A stretch of 64,000 bases of DNA from the NCBI RefSeq assembly GCF_021869535.1, contig NW_026262734.1, positions 72,377,839 to 72,441,838 on the forward strand, given 5' to 3'. Positions 12,030 to 22,625 of this stretch are shown in pieces. Every line of letters starts with the position of its first letter. The first letter of the stretch is position 1. The notes below the pieces were generated by a model, which worked only from the letters and a program-made list of their open reading frames with translations, was not told the DNA's origin and ran no database searches. The DNA is from Mytilus californianus. Lineage: Eukaryota > Mollusca > Bivalvia > Mytilida > Mytilidae. The translations under genes were made by a program, and so were the position numbers.

Positions 12030-12187
12030 CAGTGGCGGATCCAGAAATTTTCATAAGTGGGGGCCCACTGACTGCCTAAGAAGGGGCCCGCTCCAGTCAT
12101 GCTTCAGTGATTCCTTATACATGTATAATCAACCAAATTTTTCCCACAAAAGGGGGCGGGCCCCCGGCCCCCCTTAATCCGCCTCTG
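12030..12187. mobile_element. 158-bp MITE with 5-bp target duplication
   Basis: It begins CAGTGGCGGATCCAG and ends in the inverted form TTAATCCGCCTCTG. CAATG flanks it on both sides (12,025-12,029 and 12,188-12,192). The interior is G/C-rich, with GGGGGCCC and its complement GGGGGCGGGCCCCCGG. The ends match the very common animal MITE type starting CAGTGGCGGATCC. It is non-coding and must be moved by a transposase from elsewhere; the superfamily is not certain. Confidence 0.8.
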
Positions 12188-12429
12188 CAATGTTTCACTG
12201 GGGGGGGGGATGGGGATATTTCCGGAGACAGATACATTTTACAGTACATATAGCAAAACATTTCACAGCATTGATATATTTTTGGCATCTTTAAACAATT
12301 CTATTAAAGTAAAGGATATAAATTGTGCATGCTTGTGCTTGTGTGCATGTGTAGACACCATTAATCTTAAATGGGTCTTTGTTAAGAAATCAAGGCTTAA
12401 AATTAATTGCAAAATGAAATTTGAAAAAA

Positions 12430-12645
12430 AACCAGGACAGGAGTTTTGAGTTAAAACAAGGCAGGATGAGCAACTTGGTAAAAAAAAAAGAAGGCAGGAT
12501 GACAATTTATGTAAAAAAAAAGTCAGAATAAACTAATACAAAAAAGGCAGGACCAAATAGAGTGAAAAAATAAAAAAGGCAGAACAGAGATTACAACTAA
12601 AAAAAAATGCAGGACAAGATTTTTTATCCTAGCACCCAACCCCAC
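12430..12645 (+). repeat. Degenerate A-tract / GGCAGGA ladder
   Basis: Six to seven irregular blocks combine a poly-A run with GGCAGGAT, GGCAGGAC, GGCAGAAC or TGCAGGAC, spaced about 27-40 bp (12,430-12,620). The pattern looks like slippage or an expanded A-rich tail. Its minus-strand translation gives the leucine/phenylalanine-rich frames at 12,263-12,505 and 12,523-12,714, which I do not treat as genes. Confidence 0.5.
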
Positions 12646-13457
12646 CCCTATCCCCACCACCACAAAAATCACAAATGGTAGCTCCCTAATTATATACTGC
12701 GTTTGGATAAACATTTAAAAACTTTTATAAATTATTAATTATATCAATTTGAGCACATTAAATCTACTGCACTGTTAAACTCAGATTGTATTGTAAAACT
12801 TGCTCATCATTTGACTTAAAAGCTTACCTATGCTTTGATATTCCAAAATATGAGTGATCACTTCTCACAAAAATAAGAATAAGTACACAATCACTTGCTT
12901 TTGAAACGGGGTGATACAGTTTACCAAAAACTTTAGCAACTGAAAGTTTCTGCAACTTTTGCGGAGATAAAGCAGAATATGGTGTGCACTTCCTTTTATA
13001 AAATCCCCTATATAAAAACCTTTGGGAGAATTTAAGTTTTCAAAAATTGGTTAAAGATGATGTTATGAAATCAGTAACATTTAAGGAATGACTGTAATAT
13101 GTTTTCTGTCTATGAAGAAATAACATAAAAAATGTGGAACACACTGAATAACCAGCATAGCGGGTTATTTTAAAGTGTGCACCACATTTTTCATTTTATT
13201 TCGAATAGACAGAAAAAATATTAGTCATAACTTATAATTTAATTCTAATTTCCATTTTAAGCCGGAGTAAATCACGTTGATGACATCATGGTCATCACGG
13301 TCACATGACAAAATTATGTCTATGAGCTGATAGACAAACATTGGCAGCCACTCAGGAGACGCGTTTCATCCAAATTTAAATTATATTTAATTAATCAAAA
13401 TAAGTTGGCTGATGCCAATCAAATTTGTAAAAATATGGATAAGCCTTTGAATATAAA
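12646..13457. other. Non-coding spacer
   Basis: AT-rich with no gene found. At 13,130-13,190 ATAACCAGCATAGCGGGTTAT forms a short hairpin, with weak inverted similarity between its flanks (GTGGAACACACTG and GTGTGCACCACAT). Confidence 0.35.
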
Positions 13458-13600
13458 AAAGGAGATGTGGTATGATTGCCAATGAGACAACTATCCACCA
13501 AAGTTCAAATGAAGTGGATGTAAACAATTACAGTCAATCGAACTGCCTTCAACAATGAGAAAAACCCAATTTGAAGTTAAAAACTATGCTTAGTGTCAGT
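13458..13600 (-). repeat. Dispersed repeat DR-1, 3' end only
   Basis: On the minus strand it ends TTGTCTCATTGGCAATCATA then CCACATCTCC, the family's conserved 3' end, with a diverged GAAGGCAGTTCGATTGACTG upstream. It is truncated on the other side. Confidence 0.6.
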
Positions 13601-13750
13601 TAGGCTAGCATAAGTAATGGAAGTACCGTACAAAAAAATAGACTTGTGGTTATATTTACAGCATATAATTAATTTTCTCTTATTATGCATTATGTTTTAT
13701 TTACATTTTTTGTCATGTATGTTGTACACTTGGATTACGCAATGTCATAT

Positions 13751-13773
13751 TTTATATATATATATATATATAT
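13751..13773. repeat. (TA)n microsatellite
   Basis: An uninterrupted TATATA run of about 22 bp. Confidence 0.8.
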
Positions 13774-13807
13774 GTGCTTTATCCAATAAAATATTTGATT
13801 TGGTTAT

Positions 13808-13908
13808 ATAGATACAATGGATAAGCGTGGATTCTTGAAAAAGAAACCATGAGCCCGGAGGGCGAATGGTTTGTTTTTCATGAATCTACGCTTATCCATT
13901 GTATCTAT
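13808..13908. repeat. 101-bp hairpin with 27-bp arms
   Basis: The left arm (13,808-13,834, ATAGATACAATGGATAAGCG...) and right arm (13,882-13,908) are inverted copies with one mismatch. The loop holds a further weak pairing (AAAAAGAAACCAT with ATGGTTTGTTTTT). It may be a small foldback element or the end hairpin of a larger one. Similar words (AAGCGTTGATTCTAGAAAAAG) occur at 17,065. Confidence 0.7.
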
Positions 13909-13982
13909 AACTTAAACTATTGTGTTAATTTCTTTTCAAAATTAAAGCCTTTTCTTAATTAGAAGGTATTGTAAGTGGGTTT

Positions 13983-15024
13983 AAATAACCTTAGAATATA
14001 GCAAAGTACTCTCGACCAATGAAATTGTAGGATTGGATGCCTCTTAATTGTGAAGAATGAATGTAAATCATGTTCTTAGTAAGGGATTATCCTATTATTT
14101 GGGTCTATTTACAGTTCAAAACAAAGAGTTTCTTTAAATGAGTTACTACTGCCCGAAGCACAATTATTAGATTGAAAGGATTTATCACACAGTGATTGAA
14201 ACTGACTAAAAGTTGAATTGTGAAACAAACAAAAATCTCAAAATAAGTTGAAGTTTACTGGTGCAGTAAAATTGGTACCGTGAATTTTATTATGAAAATT
14301 TTAATAACTTCAAATTACTATAAAATTAAACAATACCAAAGCAATGTAAAAAAAACAGAAAAAATTCTTTCAGATAAAAAATAACCTAAATCTTTAGCTT
14401 TCCAAAACTTTGATTACTTGATCAGCGGTTGGGGAAAAAAGTTATTTCCAATACATGTATTCCGATAAAAAAAAACAGGAATTTAATTTTGAACATATTA
14501 AAAACTTTTAAGGGCATTATTTTTGAACATTTCCCTGACATAATGAAACAGTATTTGATGTAAAAAGCCGGACCAAATTATTGGCTGTGAAATAAAATAT
14601 AGTTGTAACTCAAATGTATTAATTGATATAAACTGTAAATAAAAAAAGGATAATTCCTCACTAAAATATTACATGATTTACATTCATACTCACAATTAGG
14701 AAACATACAATTCCTACCTTTTCTTTCTACTGTTGTGTCACCTAATATCTATAACGCATTTTTTTTTTTTTAAATATTTCCCAAATGATAAGAAAGTCCT
14801 CACATCACTAAAACTAATCCATAAATGACATGCCGAAAAAGGAAGTCATGCATCAATTATAAACATTGCACTGACAATGAAACTAATTCTTGAATAGGAC
14901 ATTTGAGCCTTGAGCACTTTACAATATTCTAAGTTTGTAAGAGAATGATAATCCCTTACTTCATGATAAGTACTCGCTAACGCTCGTACTTATTCATGAA
15001 GAAAGGGATTATCATTCTCTTACA
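13983..15024. mobile_element. Hairpin-ended element HP-1, copy 1
   Basis: About 1,040 bp, repeated in direct orientation at 15,727-16,794. It ends in an 88-bp near-palindrome (14,937-15,024) whose arms are GTAAGAGAATGATAATCCCT and its complement, with ACTTCATGATAAGTAC pairing inside. A second inverted pair is internal: 14,023-14,070 against 14,676-14,723 (CATGATTTACATTCAT and its complement). There is no coding content. The two copies differ by small indels and an extra 12 bp near 16,655. The left boundary is approximate. Confidence 0.65.
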
Positions 15025-15194
15025 TATACATGTTATCGTGTCCAACGATGCATTGATAAATCTCAGATCACAATTAATTGGTTAACAAAATACAAATATA
15101 ACACTTCTACCTTTAAAGAGTTTTATATTACCAGGCATATGAATATTATCTGTTTATACAAAATAAGACATATTCAAAATTATTTCTAATAAAA

Positions 15195-15245
15195 TTGAAA
15201 ATGGAAATGGGGAACGTGCCAAAGAGACAACAACCCGACCAAAAA
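15195..15245 (+). repeat. Dispersed repeat DR-2, head fragment
   Basis: AAAATGGAAATGGGGAACGT, then GCCAAAGAGACAACAACCCG, matches the head of the DR-2 copies at 63,090 (+) and 45,535 (-). Only about 50 bp is kept. Confidence 0.65.
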
Positions 15246-15559
15246 GTATATATAAAGTATATATAATAAGTATGTTATCGAAATTTTTCTAGCACTCTAG
15301 GCACATCACGATTTTCTCGCATAGGAATTTGCGAACAAACCTTTGTAAAATTATGTAGTAAAACAAATGAAATCATACTATATTTATAAAACAAAAATTG
15401 ACAAATAGAATGTAATCATTTTTGTTTCAAACATGTGAAATAGCCAATAATAATAAAAAAAAAAAACCGGTAAAACTCGCTATTATTACAAAAATATCCA
15501 CTATAACTTGCAAAATTAGAAAAAAAACTAGGATAACTTAAGAATTGGTACAACAAAGA

Positions 15560-15645
15560 GAATACAGGGATTCGAACCTAAACCGACAAATCCAGATCTT
15601 TAACTCATTGATTTTAACCATGCTAACCTCGCGGCTACCAACTCA
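15560..15645 (-). repeat. tRNA-like SINE head (minus)
   Basis: On the minus strand TGGTAGCCGCGAGG (A-box-like, 15,628-15,641) and GGTTCGAATCCC (B-box-like, 15,568-15,579) lie about 50 bp apart, as in pol III promoters. The acceptor stem does not close as in a true tRNA, so it is better read as the head of a tRNA-derived SINE. Confidence 0.55.
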
Positions 15646-15726
15646 TACTATACGACTGCCTATTGTGTCTATATAAAGGTACAAGCCCTGTGTGTCCGAT
15701 GAACCGATGTATATCAGATGTTCATT

Positions 15727-16794
15727 TAAATATATTTAGAATATAGCAAAGTGCTCTCGACCAATGAAATTGTAGGTTTTTGTGCCTCTTAATTGTGAAG
15801 AATGAATGTAAATCATGTTCTTAGTAAGAGATTATCCTATTATTTGGGTCTATTTACAGTTCAAAACAAAGAGTTTCTATAAATGAGTTACAACTGCCCC
15901 GAAGCACATTTTTCAGATTGAGAGGATTTCTCACACAGTGATTGAAACTGACTAAAAGTTGAATTGTGAAACAAACAAAAAACTCAAAATAAGTTGAAGT
16001 TTACTGGTGCAGTAAAATTGGTACCGTGAATGTTATTATGAAAATACTAATAACTCCAAATTATTAAAAAATCAAACAATATCAAAGCAATGCAAAAAAA
16101 GAAAAAAAAATCTTTAAAAATAAAAATAACTTAAATCTTTAGCTTTCCAAAACTTTGATTACTGGATCAGCGGTTGGGAAGAATAGTTATTTCCAATATT
16201 CCGATAAAATAAAAACAAAAAAAAACAGGAATTTAATTTAAGTTTTAAACATGTTAAAAACCTTTAAAGGCATTTTATTTGAACATTTCCCTGACATAAT
16301 GAAATAGTATTTGATGTAAAAAGCCGGACCAAAATATTGGCTGTGAAATGAAATTTAGTTACAGTAACTCAAATGTATTAATTGATTTAAACTGTAAATA
16401 AAAAAGGATAATTCCTCACTAAAATATTACATGATTTACATTCATACTCACAATCAGGAAACATATACAATTCCTACCTTTTCTTTGTACTGTTGTGTCA
16501 CCTAATATCTATAACGCAATTTTTTTTTAAATATTTCCCAAATGATAAGAAAGTCCTTACATCACTAAAACTAATCCACGAATGACATGCCGAAAAAGGA
16601 AGTCATGCATCAATTATAAACATTGCACTGACTATGAAACTAATTCTTGAATACAACCAATCAAGAGATCATTTGAGCCTTGAGCACTTTACAATATTCT
16701 AAGTTTGTAAGAGAATGATAATCCCTTACTTCATAATAAGTACTCGCTAACGCTCGTACTTAATCATGAAGAAAGGGATTATCATTCTCTTACA
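15727..16794. mobile_element. Hairpin-ended element HP-1, copy 2
   Basis: A direct repeat of 13,983-15,024 with the same internal inverted pair and the same terminal hairpin (16,707-16,794). About 700 bp separates the copies. High similarity along the whole length indicates a single family. No transposase is present. Confidence 0.65.
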
Positions 16795-16814
16795 TATACA
16801 TAATAAACATCTAT

Positions 16815-16910
16815 AGTGTAACCCATTGGTAGCCGAGAGGTTTCGTCGGTGTGTTGATGTCAGTCACACATAACAGATTTCAAGGAAGGGTTCGATTCCC
16901 AGTGAAGGTA
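16815..16910 (+). repeat. tRNA-like SINE head (plus)
   Basis: TGGTAGCCGAGAGG (16,827-16,840) and GGGTTCGATTCCCAGT (16,888-16,903) are good pol III A- and B-box matches. The missing closing stem argues for a SINE rather than a working tRNA gene. Confidence 0.55.
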
Positions 16911-17493
16911 TATAAAAATTACAAAAATTAAAAGTAAGTTTTTAAATTAATTCCATTAGTGAACAGAAATCAGTAAATTAGCCTATTTAAACTTAATGAA
17001 ATTAGGCACACAAAGGAAACAATTGAATATAATTTGGTGAGTCAATTTCAGCGGCAGATTTAGGAAGCGTTGATTCTAGAAAAAGAATCCACGGTAAATG
17101 AATAGGCTGACGTCACCACAATGGTTTAAATTTAAGATAACCAACCGAAAATATGTAAAACTGACATGAAATTTTGGAAAGTATAGTGCTGTTTTGCAAA
17201 AACTGAACGTTTTCTTCCAACCACTGCAAAGTGTTTGACGTTAGCTAATTGAAAAGCGCGAAACTTCTTAAGAACGTGACGTGAACACCATTATGACGTT
17301 ATGTAATGTCAAATAAATAACGTTATTTTTTGAAAAAATAAACATCTTTACTTTATATCTTAGTAATTCTTCAATTATTTAAGCTAACATGTTGTGATTC
17401 AAGACTGAATAACAATTTACTGTTTGTGGGATTTTTTACTGAAATTGTCCCGTTTCTGGCAATGTTTTGAAATTTCGATACGCACTAAGAGGG
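16911..17493. other. Non-coding spacer
   Basis: No gene found. Words such as GCGTTGATTCTAGAAAAAGAA near 17,070 resemble the 13,808 hairpin arm. Confidence 0.4.
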
Positions 17494-17735
17494 TTAATAT
17501 GGTTCTGTCATTACTCGATGTGGTTTCACCATTATTTGATGTGGTTATGTCATTAGGCAATGTGGTTTTAACATTACTTGATGTGTATGTGACATAACGT
17601 AATGTAGTTGTTTCATTACATGATGTGGTTTTGTTATTTCGTAATAATGATTTGTCAATTCTTTATATGGCTTTAACATTACGTAATGATGTTTCAAAAT
17701 TTGACGATTTTACACTACATAATGGGTGATAAGCA
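17494..17735 (+). repeat. FB-1 left arm: 20-25-bp minisatellite
   Basis: Tandem units of the type GATGTGGTTTTGTCATTAC with many variants. It is inverted relative to 22,185-22,420. Confidence 0.75.
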
Positions 17736-17879
17736 ACAAAGCATCAGTTCTATAAAATAAGAATTCTCTAGGTTTTTTTTAGCGTGTATGTTCATTTGAA
17801 CATATGAATATTAAACTTTTTTTTATAATTGCAGTTTCTGATATACCACGCACTAATTGAAAAAAAACTTTTTGAAATA

Positions 17880-18085
17880 TCTGTTTCACAGGTGACGACG
17901 AATAGGTTCCAGTTGTCGTAACCACAATTCCGTCATCTTTTCCTCGAATGTAAACTACCAAAAAAAAAATCACTGGGTTTGTACTTTCACGAATAACACG
18001 ACGGGTGCCACAAGTTAAGCAGAATCCGCTTACCCTTCCAAAGCACCCGAGATCACGCTGATGGGTTTATGTTACCCAGTCATAC
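17880..18085 (+). pseudogene. Diverged PLE-1 RT element, last codons and 3' UTR
   Basis: CATATCTG-like to GACGACGAATAGGTTCCAGT and GTCGTAACCACAATTCCG match the coding end and start of UTR seen at 58,200-58,260 on the other strand. AACACGACGGGTGCCACA and GCTTACCCTTCCAAAGCACC follow, as in the other copies. It is an old copy and the ORF is not intact. Confidence 0.6.
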
Positions 18086-18104
18086 CGATCTATTTAGTTG
18101 AGCA

Positions 18105-19155
18105 AATCAAAACTGTCTTTACATTTTCTTCTTATGCTGTGCTATGATACACTAGGTTATGATAGGGATTAGCGCTTACATACATGTTAAACTCCGCCGC
18201 GTGCACTTTCTTTAAATGCCTGCCCCAAGTCAGGAACCTGTAGTTCAATGGTTGTCATTGTTTCATGTGTGTCATATTTGTTTTTATACGCCCGTCAAAA
18301 TTTTGACGGGACGTATTATGGTATACAAATGTCGTCTGTCCGTCTGTCTGTCTGTCTGTCCGGCGTAAACATGTCGCACCTTATTTTGAGAACGACTTAT
18401 CCAAATTTCATGAAACTTAACATAGTTGTTTCTAATGATAGTCAAACGATCTGTATACTTTTTAGTGAAAATAAGATTAAAACTTTTTGAGTTACGGGAC
18501 TTAGTAACTTAAACAGGTGTGTGTATTTTTTCACATGTCGCGAGGTATCTCAAAAACGATTTAAGATTATTGCTTAAAATTTTATACACTTCTTAGTTAT
18601 ATTAATCTAAAGATCTGTATACTTTTTGGTTTTGATTCAAAATTTTATCTTAGAGATATTGATTTTTTGTTTTTTTTTAAAAGGGGGGTTTTCACATGTC
18701 GCGCCGTATCTCAAAAAGATTTATGATTATTGCTTAAAATTTTACACACTTCTTAGTTATATTAATCTTAAGATCTGTATACATTTTGGTTTTGATTCAA
18801 AATTTTATTTTAGAGATATTGAGGTTTTTTTAAAAAAAAGGGGGGGGGGGGGGGGTTCGCATGTCGCGCCGTATGTCAGAACCTATTTATAATTATTGCA
18901 TAAAAATTCACACACAAGACGACGGGCGTATCATGCGCTCATGGGGCAGCTGTTTATTCGTAGATTGTTTAGCTATAAACTAGACCATTAGTTTTCTCGT
19001 TTGAATTGTTTCACATTTTCACGTGGTGGTCTTTTGTAGCCGACTATACGGTGTGTTGAAGGCTGTACGGTTGCCTATGATTTCTTGCATCCACTGCATT
19101 TAAACTATGGTGGAAAATTTTCTCATTGGCAATCACACCACATCTAACTTTATTT
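18105..19155 (+). repeat. Dispersed repeat DR-1 split by TRE-e
   Basis: The 5' half (18,105-18,287: CTGCCCCAAGTCAGGAACCT, GTAGTTCAATGGTTGTCATT) and 3' half (18,953-19,150: TAAACTAGACCATTAGTTTT, GAAGGCTGTACGGTTGCCTA, CTCATTGGCAATCACACCAC) are contiguous in other copies. The break is filled by the 665-bp TRE-e element. Confidence 0.75.
18288..18952 (-). mobile_element. TRE-e: tandem-core element inserted in DR-1
   Basis: It is flanked by TTTAT on both sides (18,283-18,287 and 18,953-18,957). Read on the minus strand, it has a core of three to four units (tag CATGTCGCG or a variant at 18,368, 18,532, 18,693 and 18,858; spacing 161-165 bp), then a CGGACAGACAGACAGACAGA-type microsatellite. It ends in a hairpin built on the perfect 20-bp palindrome CCCGTCAAAATTTTGACGGG (18,291-18,310). 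Poly-G and poly-A runs mark unit edges near 18,680 and 18,840. The 80- and 88-residue frames are repeat translations. Confidence 0.8.
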
Positions 19156-19796
19156 CAATTTCTATGTTGTGTTTTGTACGCTGTAAAATTGTTTATCCTT
19201 TGTACGCATACCTACCCCTGAACCCTCTTTTCGGAAGCTCGAGCAAAAGCCCTTGATCCACGATAAAAAAAATGGAACTCATATTAGATAACTCGAATTT
19301 CAACTCTTAATCTTAATCTAAATGAGACTCAAATAAGGGTTTACCTCGAACTCTACGCCAAAAGGTGACTCAAATTTAAAGTTGAAGTCCAATTGTAATT
19401 CGGAACGCTATCTTTAAATGTGACTCAAACTCGAAGTTCAACTCGAAATTTGGTATGTGGTTGAGAGTTGTCTCATTGGCAATCATACCACATTTCTTTA
19501 TTTCTATATAAGGTTTTTTAATGCATTTAATATTACCGAATTAAACTGTTTTGACGTGATAAATTTGTAAACCTCCATGAATTGTTATAAAACTTGTATA
19601 GGAGTTATTCTTCAAGATCAAGATAAAAGCATCTACAGAAAAACATGTTTTCCTCCGCTAAGTTTACCGGTTAATGTACAGTCAGTCAACATTTAATTTA
19701 CGCTTTTATACTGACAGCAGAATTATCCGGCGAGACACAGGGTTAATAAGAATCTTTACTTTATTTATTAATTTACAGCTTTCATTTGAGAACTAA
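19156..19796. other. Non-coding spacer with a DR-1 tail
   Basis: 19,450-19,510 (+) carries the DR-1 3' end (AGTTGTCTCATTGGCAATCA, TACCACATTTC). 19,300-19,450 has loose repeats of ACTCAAA/CTCGAA words. No gene seen. Confidence 0.45.
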
Positions 19797-21764
19797 GGAA
19801 ATAAAATGCTATTATGGTCCAATATCCAAAATCTAAATACATGGTTAGATTCAGCATATCAAAGAACCCCAAGAATTCAATTTTTGATGAAATCAAACAA
19901 AGTTAAATTTTGGACCCCGATTTGGACCAACTTGAAAACTGGGCCCATAATCAAAAATCTAAATACATGTTTAGATTCAGCATATCAAAGAACCCTAAAA
20001 ATTCAATTTTTGTTAAAATCAAACTAAGTTTAATTTTGGACCCTTTGGACCTTAATGTAGACCAATTTGAAAACGGAACCAAAAATTAAGAATCTAAATA
20101 CACGGTTAGATTCGGCATATCAAAGAACCCCAATAATTCAATTTTTGATGAAATCAAACAAAGTTAAATTTTGGACCCTTTTGACCTCAATGTGGACAAA
20201 GTTGATAACGGGGCCCAAAAATCAAAAATCTAAATACATGGTTAGATTCAGCATATCAAAGAACCCCATATATTCAATTTTTGTTGAAATCAAACAAAGT
20301 TTAATTTTGGACCCCGATTTGGACCAACTTGAAAACTGGGCCCATAATCAAAAATCTAAATACATGTTTAGATTCAGCATATCAAAGAACCCTAAAAATT
20401 CAATTTTTGTTAAAATCAAACTAAGTTTAATTTTGGACCCTTTGGACCTTAATGTAGACCAATTTGAAAACGGAACCAAAAATTAAGAATCTAAATACAC
20501 GGTTAGATTCAGCATATCAAAGAACCCCAATAATTCAATTTTTGATGAAATCAAACAAAGTTAAATTTTGGACCCTTTGGACCTCAATGTGGACCAATTT
20601 AAAAACGGGGCCCAAAATCCAAAAACTTAATACGCAGTTAGATTCAGCATATTAAAGAACCCCAAGAATTCAAGAATAAAACCCCATTGAAATTGATCAA
20701 GAAATAAGCAATTTATACGAAGTATCTTCTTTTGCACAATACTGTGCAATTGAATATTTCTTGCTATTGCGCAATACTGTACAATTGACAATTTCTTGCT
20801 ATTGCGCAATATTGTGCTATTGGATATTTCTTGCTATTGCGCAATACTGTGCAATTGAAGATTTCTTGCTATTGCGCAATACTGTGCAATTGAAGATTTC
20901 TTGCTATTGTGCAATACTGTGCAATTGAAAATTTCTTGCTATTGCACAATACTTATTATATAATAATTTACACATCCTGTTTGGTGTGTATCTCCTACCA
21001 TATCATTATTATTTGCTTTTAAATATTAAACAGAAATAACCAACTTAAAATGGAAAATTTTAAAAGAAAAAAAAAGGAAAAAAAGAAAAAAAAAAAAGAA
21101 AATAAAAAAATCCCCCCCAAATTTTTTGAACCCCCTTATGATTCATCACCCCCAAACTCAATCCCAGCCTTCCCTTTGTGGTATGGTACCTTGCAGTACA
21201 ATTTCAGAGAGATCCATACACTTGAACACAAGTTATTGTCTGGAAACTAGAAAAATGCTTATTTTTGGCCCCTTTTTGGCCCCCAATTCCTAAACGTTTC
21301 GGGCAATTACCCCCAAACTCAATTCCAGCTTTCCCTTTGTGATATGGAACCTTGTAGTACAATTTCAGAAATATCCAAACACTTACACACAAGTTATTGT
21401 CATGAAACTAGAAAAATGCTTGTTTTTTGCCCCTTTTTTGGCCCCTAATTCCTAAAATTTTGAGGCAATTACCCCCAAAATCAATTACAGCCTTTCCTTT
21501 GTGATATGGAACCTTGTGGTACAATGTCAGAGAGATCCATACACTTACACACAAGTTATTGTCTGGAAGTTACAAAAATGCTTATTTTTGGCCCCTTTTT
21601 GGCCCCTAATTCCTTAACTGTTGGTACCATAACCCCCAAAATCAATCCCAACCTTCCTTTCGTGGTATTGAACCTTATGGTAAAATTTCATGGAGATCCA
21701 TTCACTTAAACTAAAGTTAGAGTGCGAAAACCAATGTGTCTTCGGACGACGCCGGACGACGCCA

Positions 21765-21805
<41 letters not shown>

Positions 21806-21873
21806 CGGACGACGACGACGCCAACGTCATACCAATATACGACCAAAAAATTTTTAATTTTTGCGGTCGTATA
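19797..21873 (+). mobile_element. TRE-d copy 1: three tandem arrays and terminal hairpin
   Basis: Array 1 (19,830-20,690) has 126/135/136-bp units in a 397-bp higher-order period (TAGATTC tags at 19,846, 19,972, 20,107, 20,243, 20,369, 20,504 and 20,639). Array 2 (20,715-20,960) has about 42-bp units around TTCTTGCTATTGCGCAATAC. Array 3 (21,148-21,735) has 161-162-bp units (ACCCCCAAA at 21,148, 21,309, 21,471 and 21,632). A GAC microsatellite (21,743-21,823) and a hairpin (21,836-21,873, TATACGACC...GGTCGTATA) follow. A near-identical second copy is at 60,386-62,644. Copy 1 lacks about 200 bp after its first ten bases. Frames of 60-139 residues here are array translations. Confidence 0.85.
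21743..21823 (+). repeat. (GAC)n microsatellite of TRE-d copy 1
   Basis: A nearly pure GAC run interrupted by GCCG. It gives spurious poly-Thr and poly-Ser/Asp frames. Confidence 0.9.
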
Positions 21874-22124
21874 AAAACGGCAGGACCAAATGGTTTGGGG
21901 TATGTGCGAATTACTGTTAAATTTTTAGTACTTTTTTTCTTATTTTTGTCTGTTGTTCCTTTTTTTCATACAAATAACTCTGAACAACAACTTGAACTTT
22001 AATTTGAACTTTAACTTAATGGATAGCGGTACTCATCCAAAGCGCATTACACAAACGACATATGGAAATCGGTCTAAAAATAGAACATATTTTTTCCAAA
22101 ATGGTCACGTGGTTTTACCTCGTA

Positions 22125-22600
22125 GTAGTAATGGGATAACCACATCAAATAATGACATGACCACATCAATTACTGAAACAAACACATCATGTAGTGTAAA
22201 ATCGTCAAATTTTGAAACATCATCACGTAATCTTAAAACCATATAAAGAATTGGCAAATCATCATTACGAAATAACAAAACCACATCATGTAATGAAACA
22301 ACTACAATACGTCAAGTCACATACACATCAAGTAATGTTAAAACCACATTGCCTAATGACACAACCACATTAAATAATGGTGAAACCACATCGAGTAATG
22401 ACAAAACCATATTAAGTAATGACAAAACTACATCAAGTCAATACGAAACCATATCATGTAATATCGGAATATCATTAAGTAATGACTTTTCCATATTGAG
22501 TTATATCAAAACATTATTACATAATGTCAAAATCATATTATGTAAAGACAAACTATCATCAAGTAATAACAGAACAACATAACGTAATATCAGAGTTCCA
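22125..22600 (-). repeat. FB-1 right arm: minisatellite
   Basis: Tandem variants of AGTAATGACAAAACCACATC, 20-23 bp each. It is the inverted counterpart of 17,494-17,735, about 180 bp longer on the outside. The open frames at 21,953-22,246 and 22,349-22,582 (Thr/Ser/Asn-rich) are translations of the repeat. Confidence 0.75.
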
Positions 22601-22625
22601 CATAAGACAGCTGCGGCGTTCCATA

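Larger units (their letters stand above)
17494..22625. mobile_element. Foldback element FB-1 (composite, nested interior)
   Basis: The left arm (17,494-17,735, +) is matched by the right arm (22,185-22,420, inverted), including the order of variant minisatellite units such as ACATAACGTAATGTAGTTGT, GATTTGTCAATTC and AATTTGACGATTTTACACTA. The right arm runs on to 22,600 and ends CATAAGACAGCTGCGGCGTT then CCATA (22,601-22,625). That terminus is shared with both ends of FB-2. The left arm lacks it, so FB-1 looks truncated on the left. The interior (17,736-22,100) holds later insertions: an RT-element fragment, DR-1 with TRE-e inside it, and TRE-d. Confidence 0.6.

Noticed and set aside
12263-12714. 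Leucine-rich frames suggesting small membrane proteins
   Set aside because: They are translations of the T-rich strand of an A-tract ladder.
16815-16910. Functional tRNA genes (also at 15,560, 28,274, 32,185)
   Set aside because: A and B boxes are present but acceptor stems do not close and the sequences continue into SINE bodies.
21736-22002. Poly-Thr / poly-Ser frames at 21.7 and 62.5 kb
   Set aside because: Artefacts of the GAC microsatellite.
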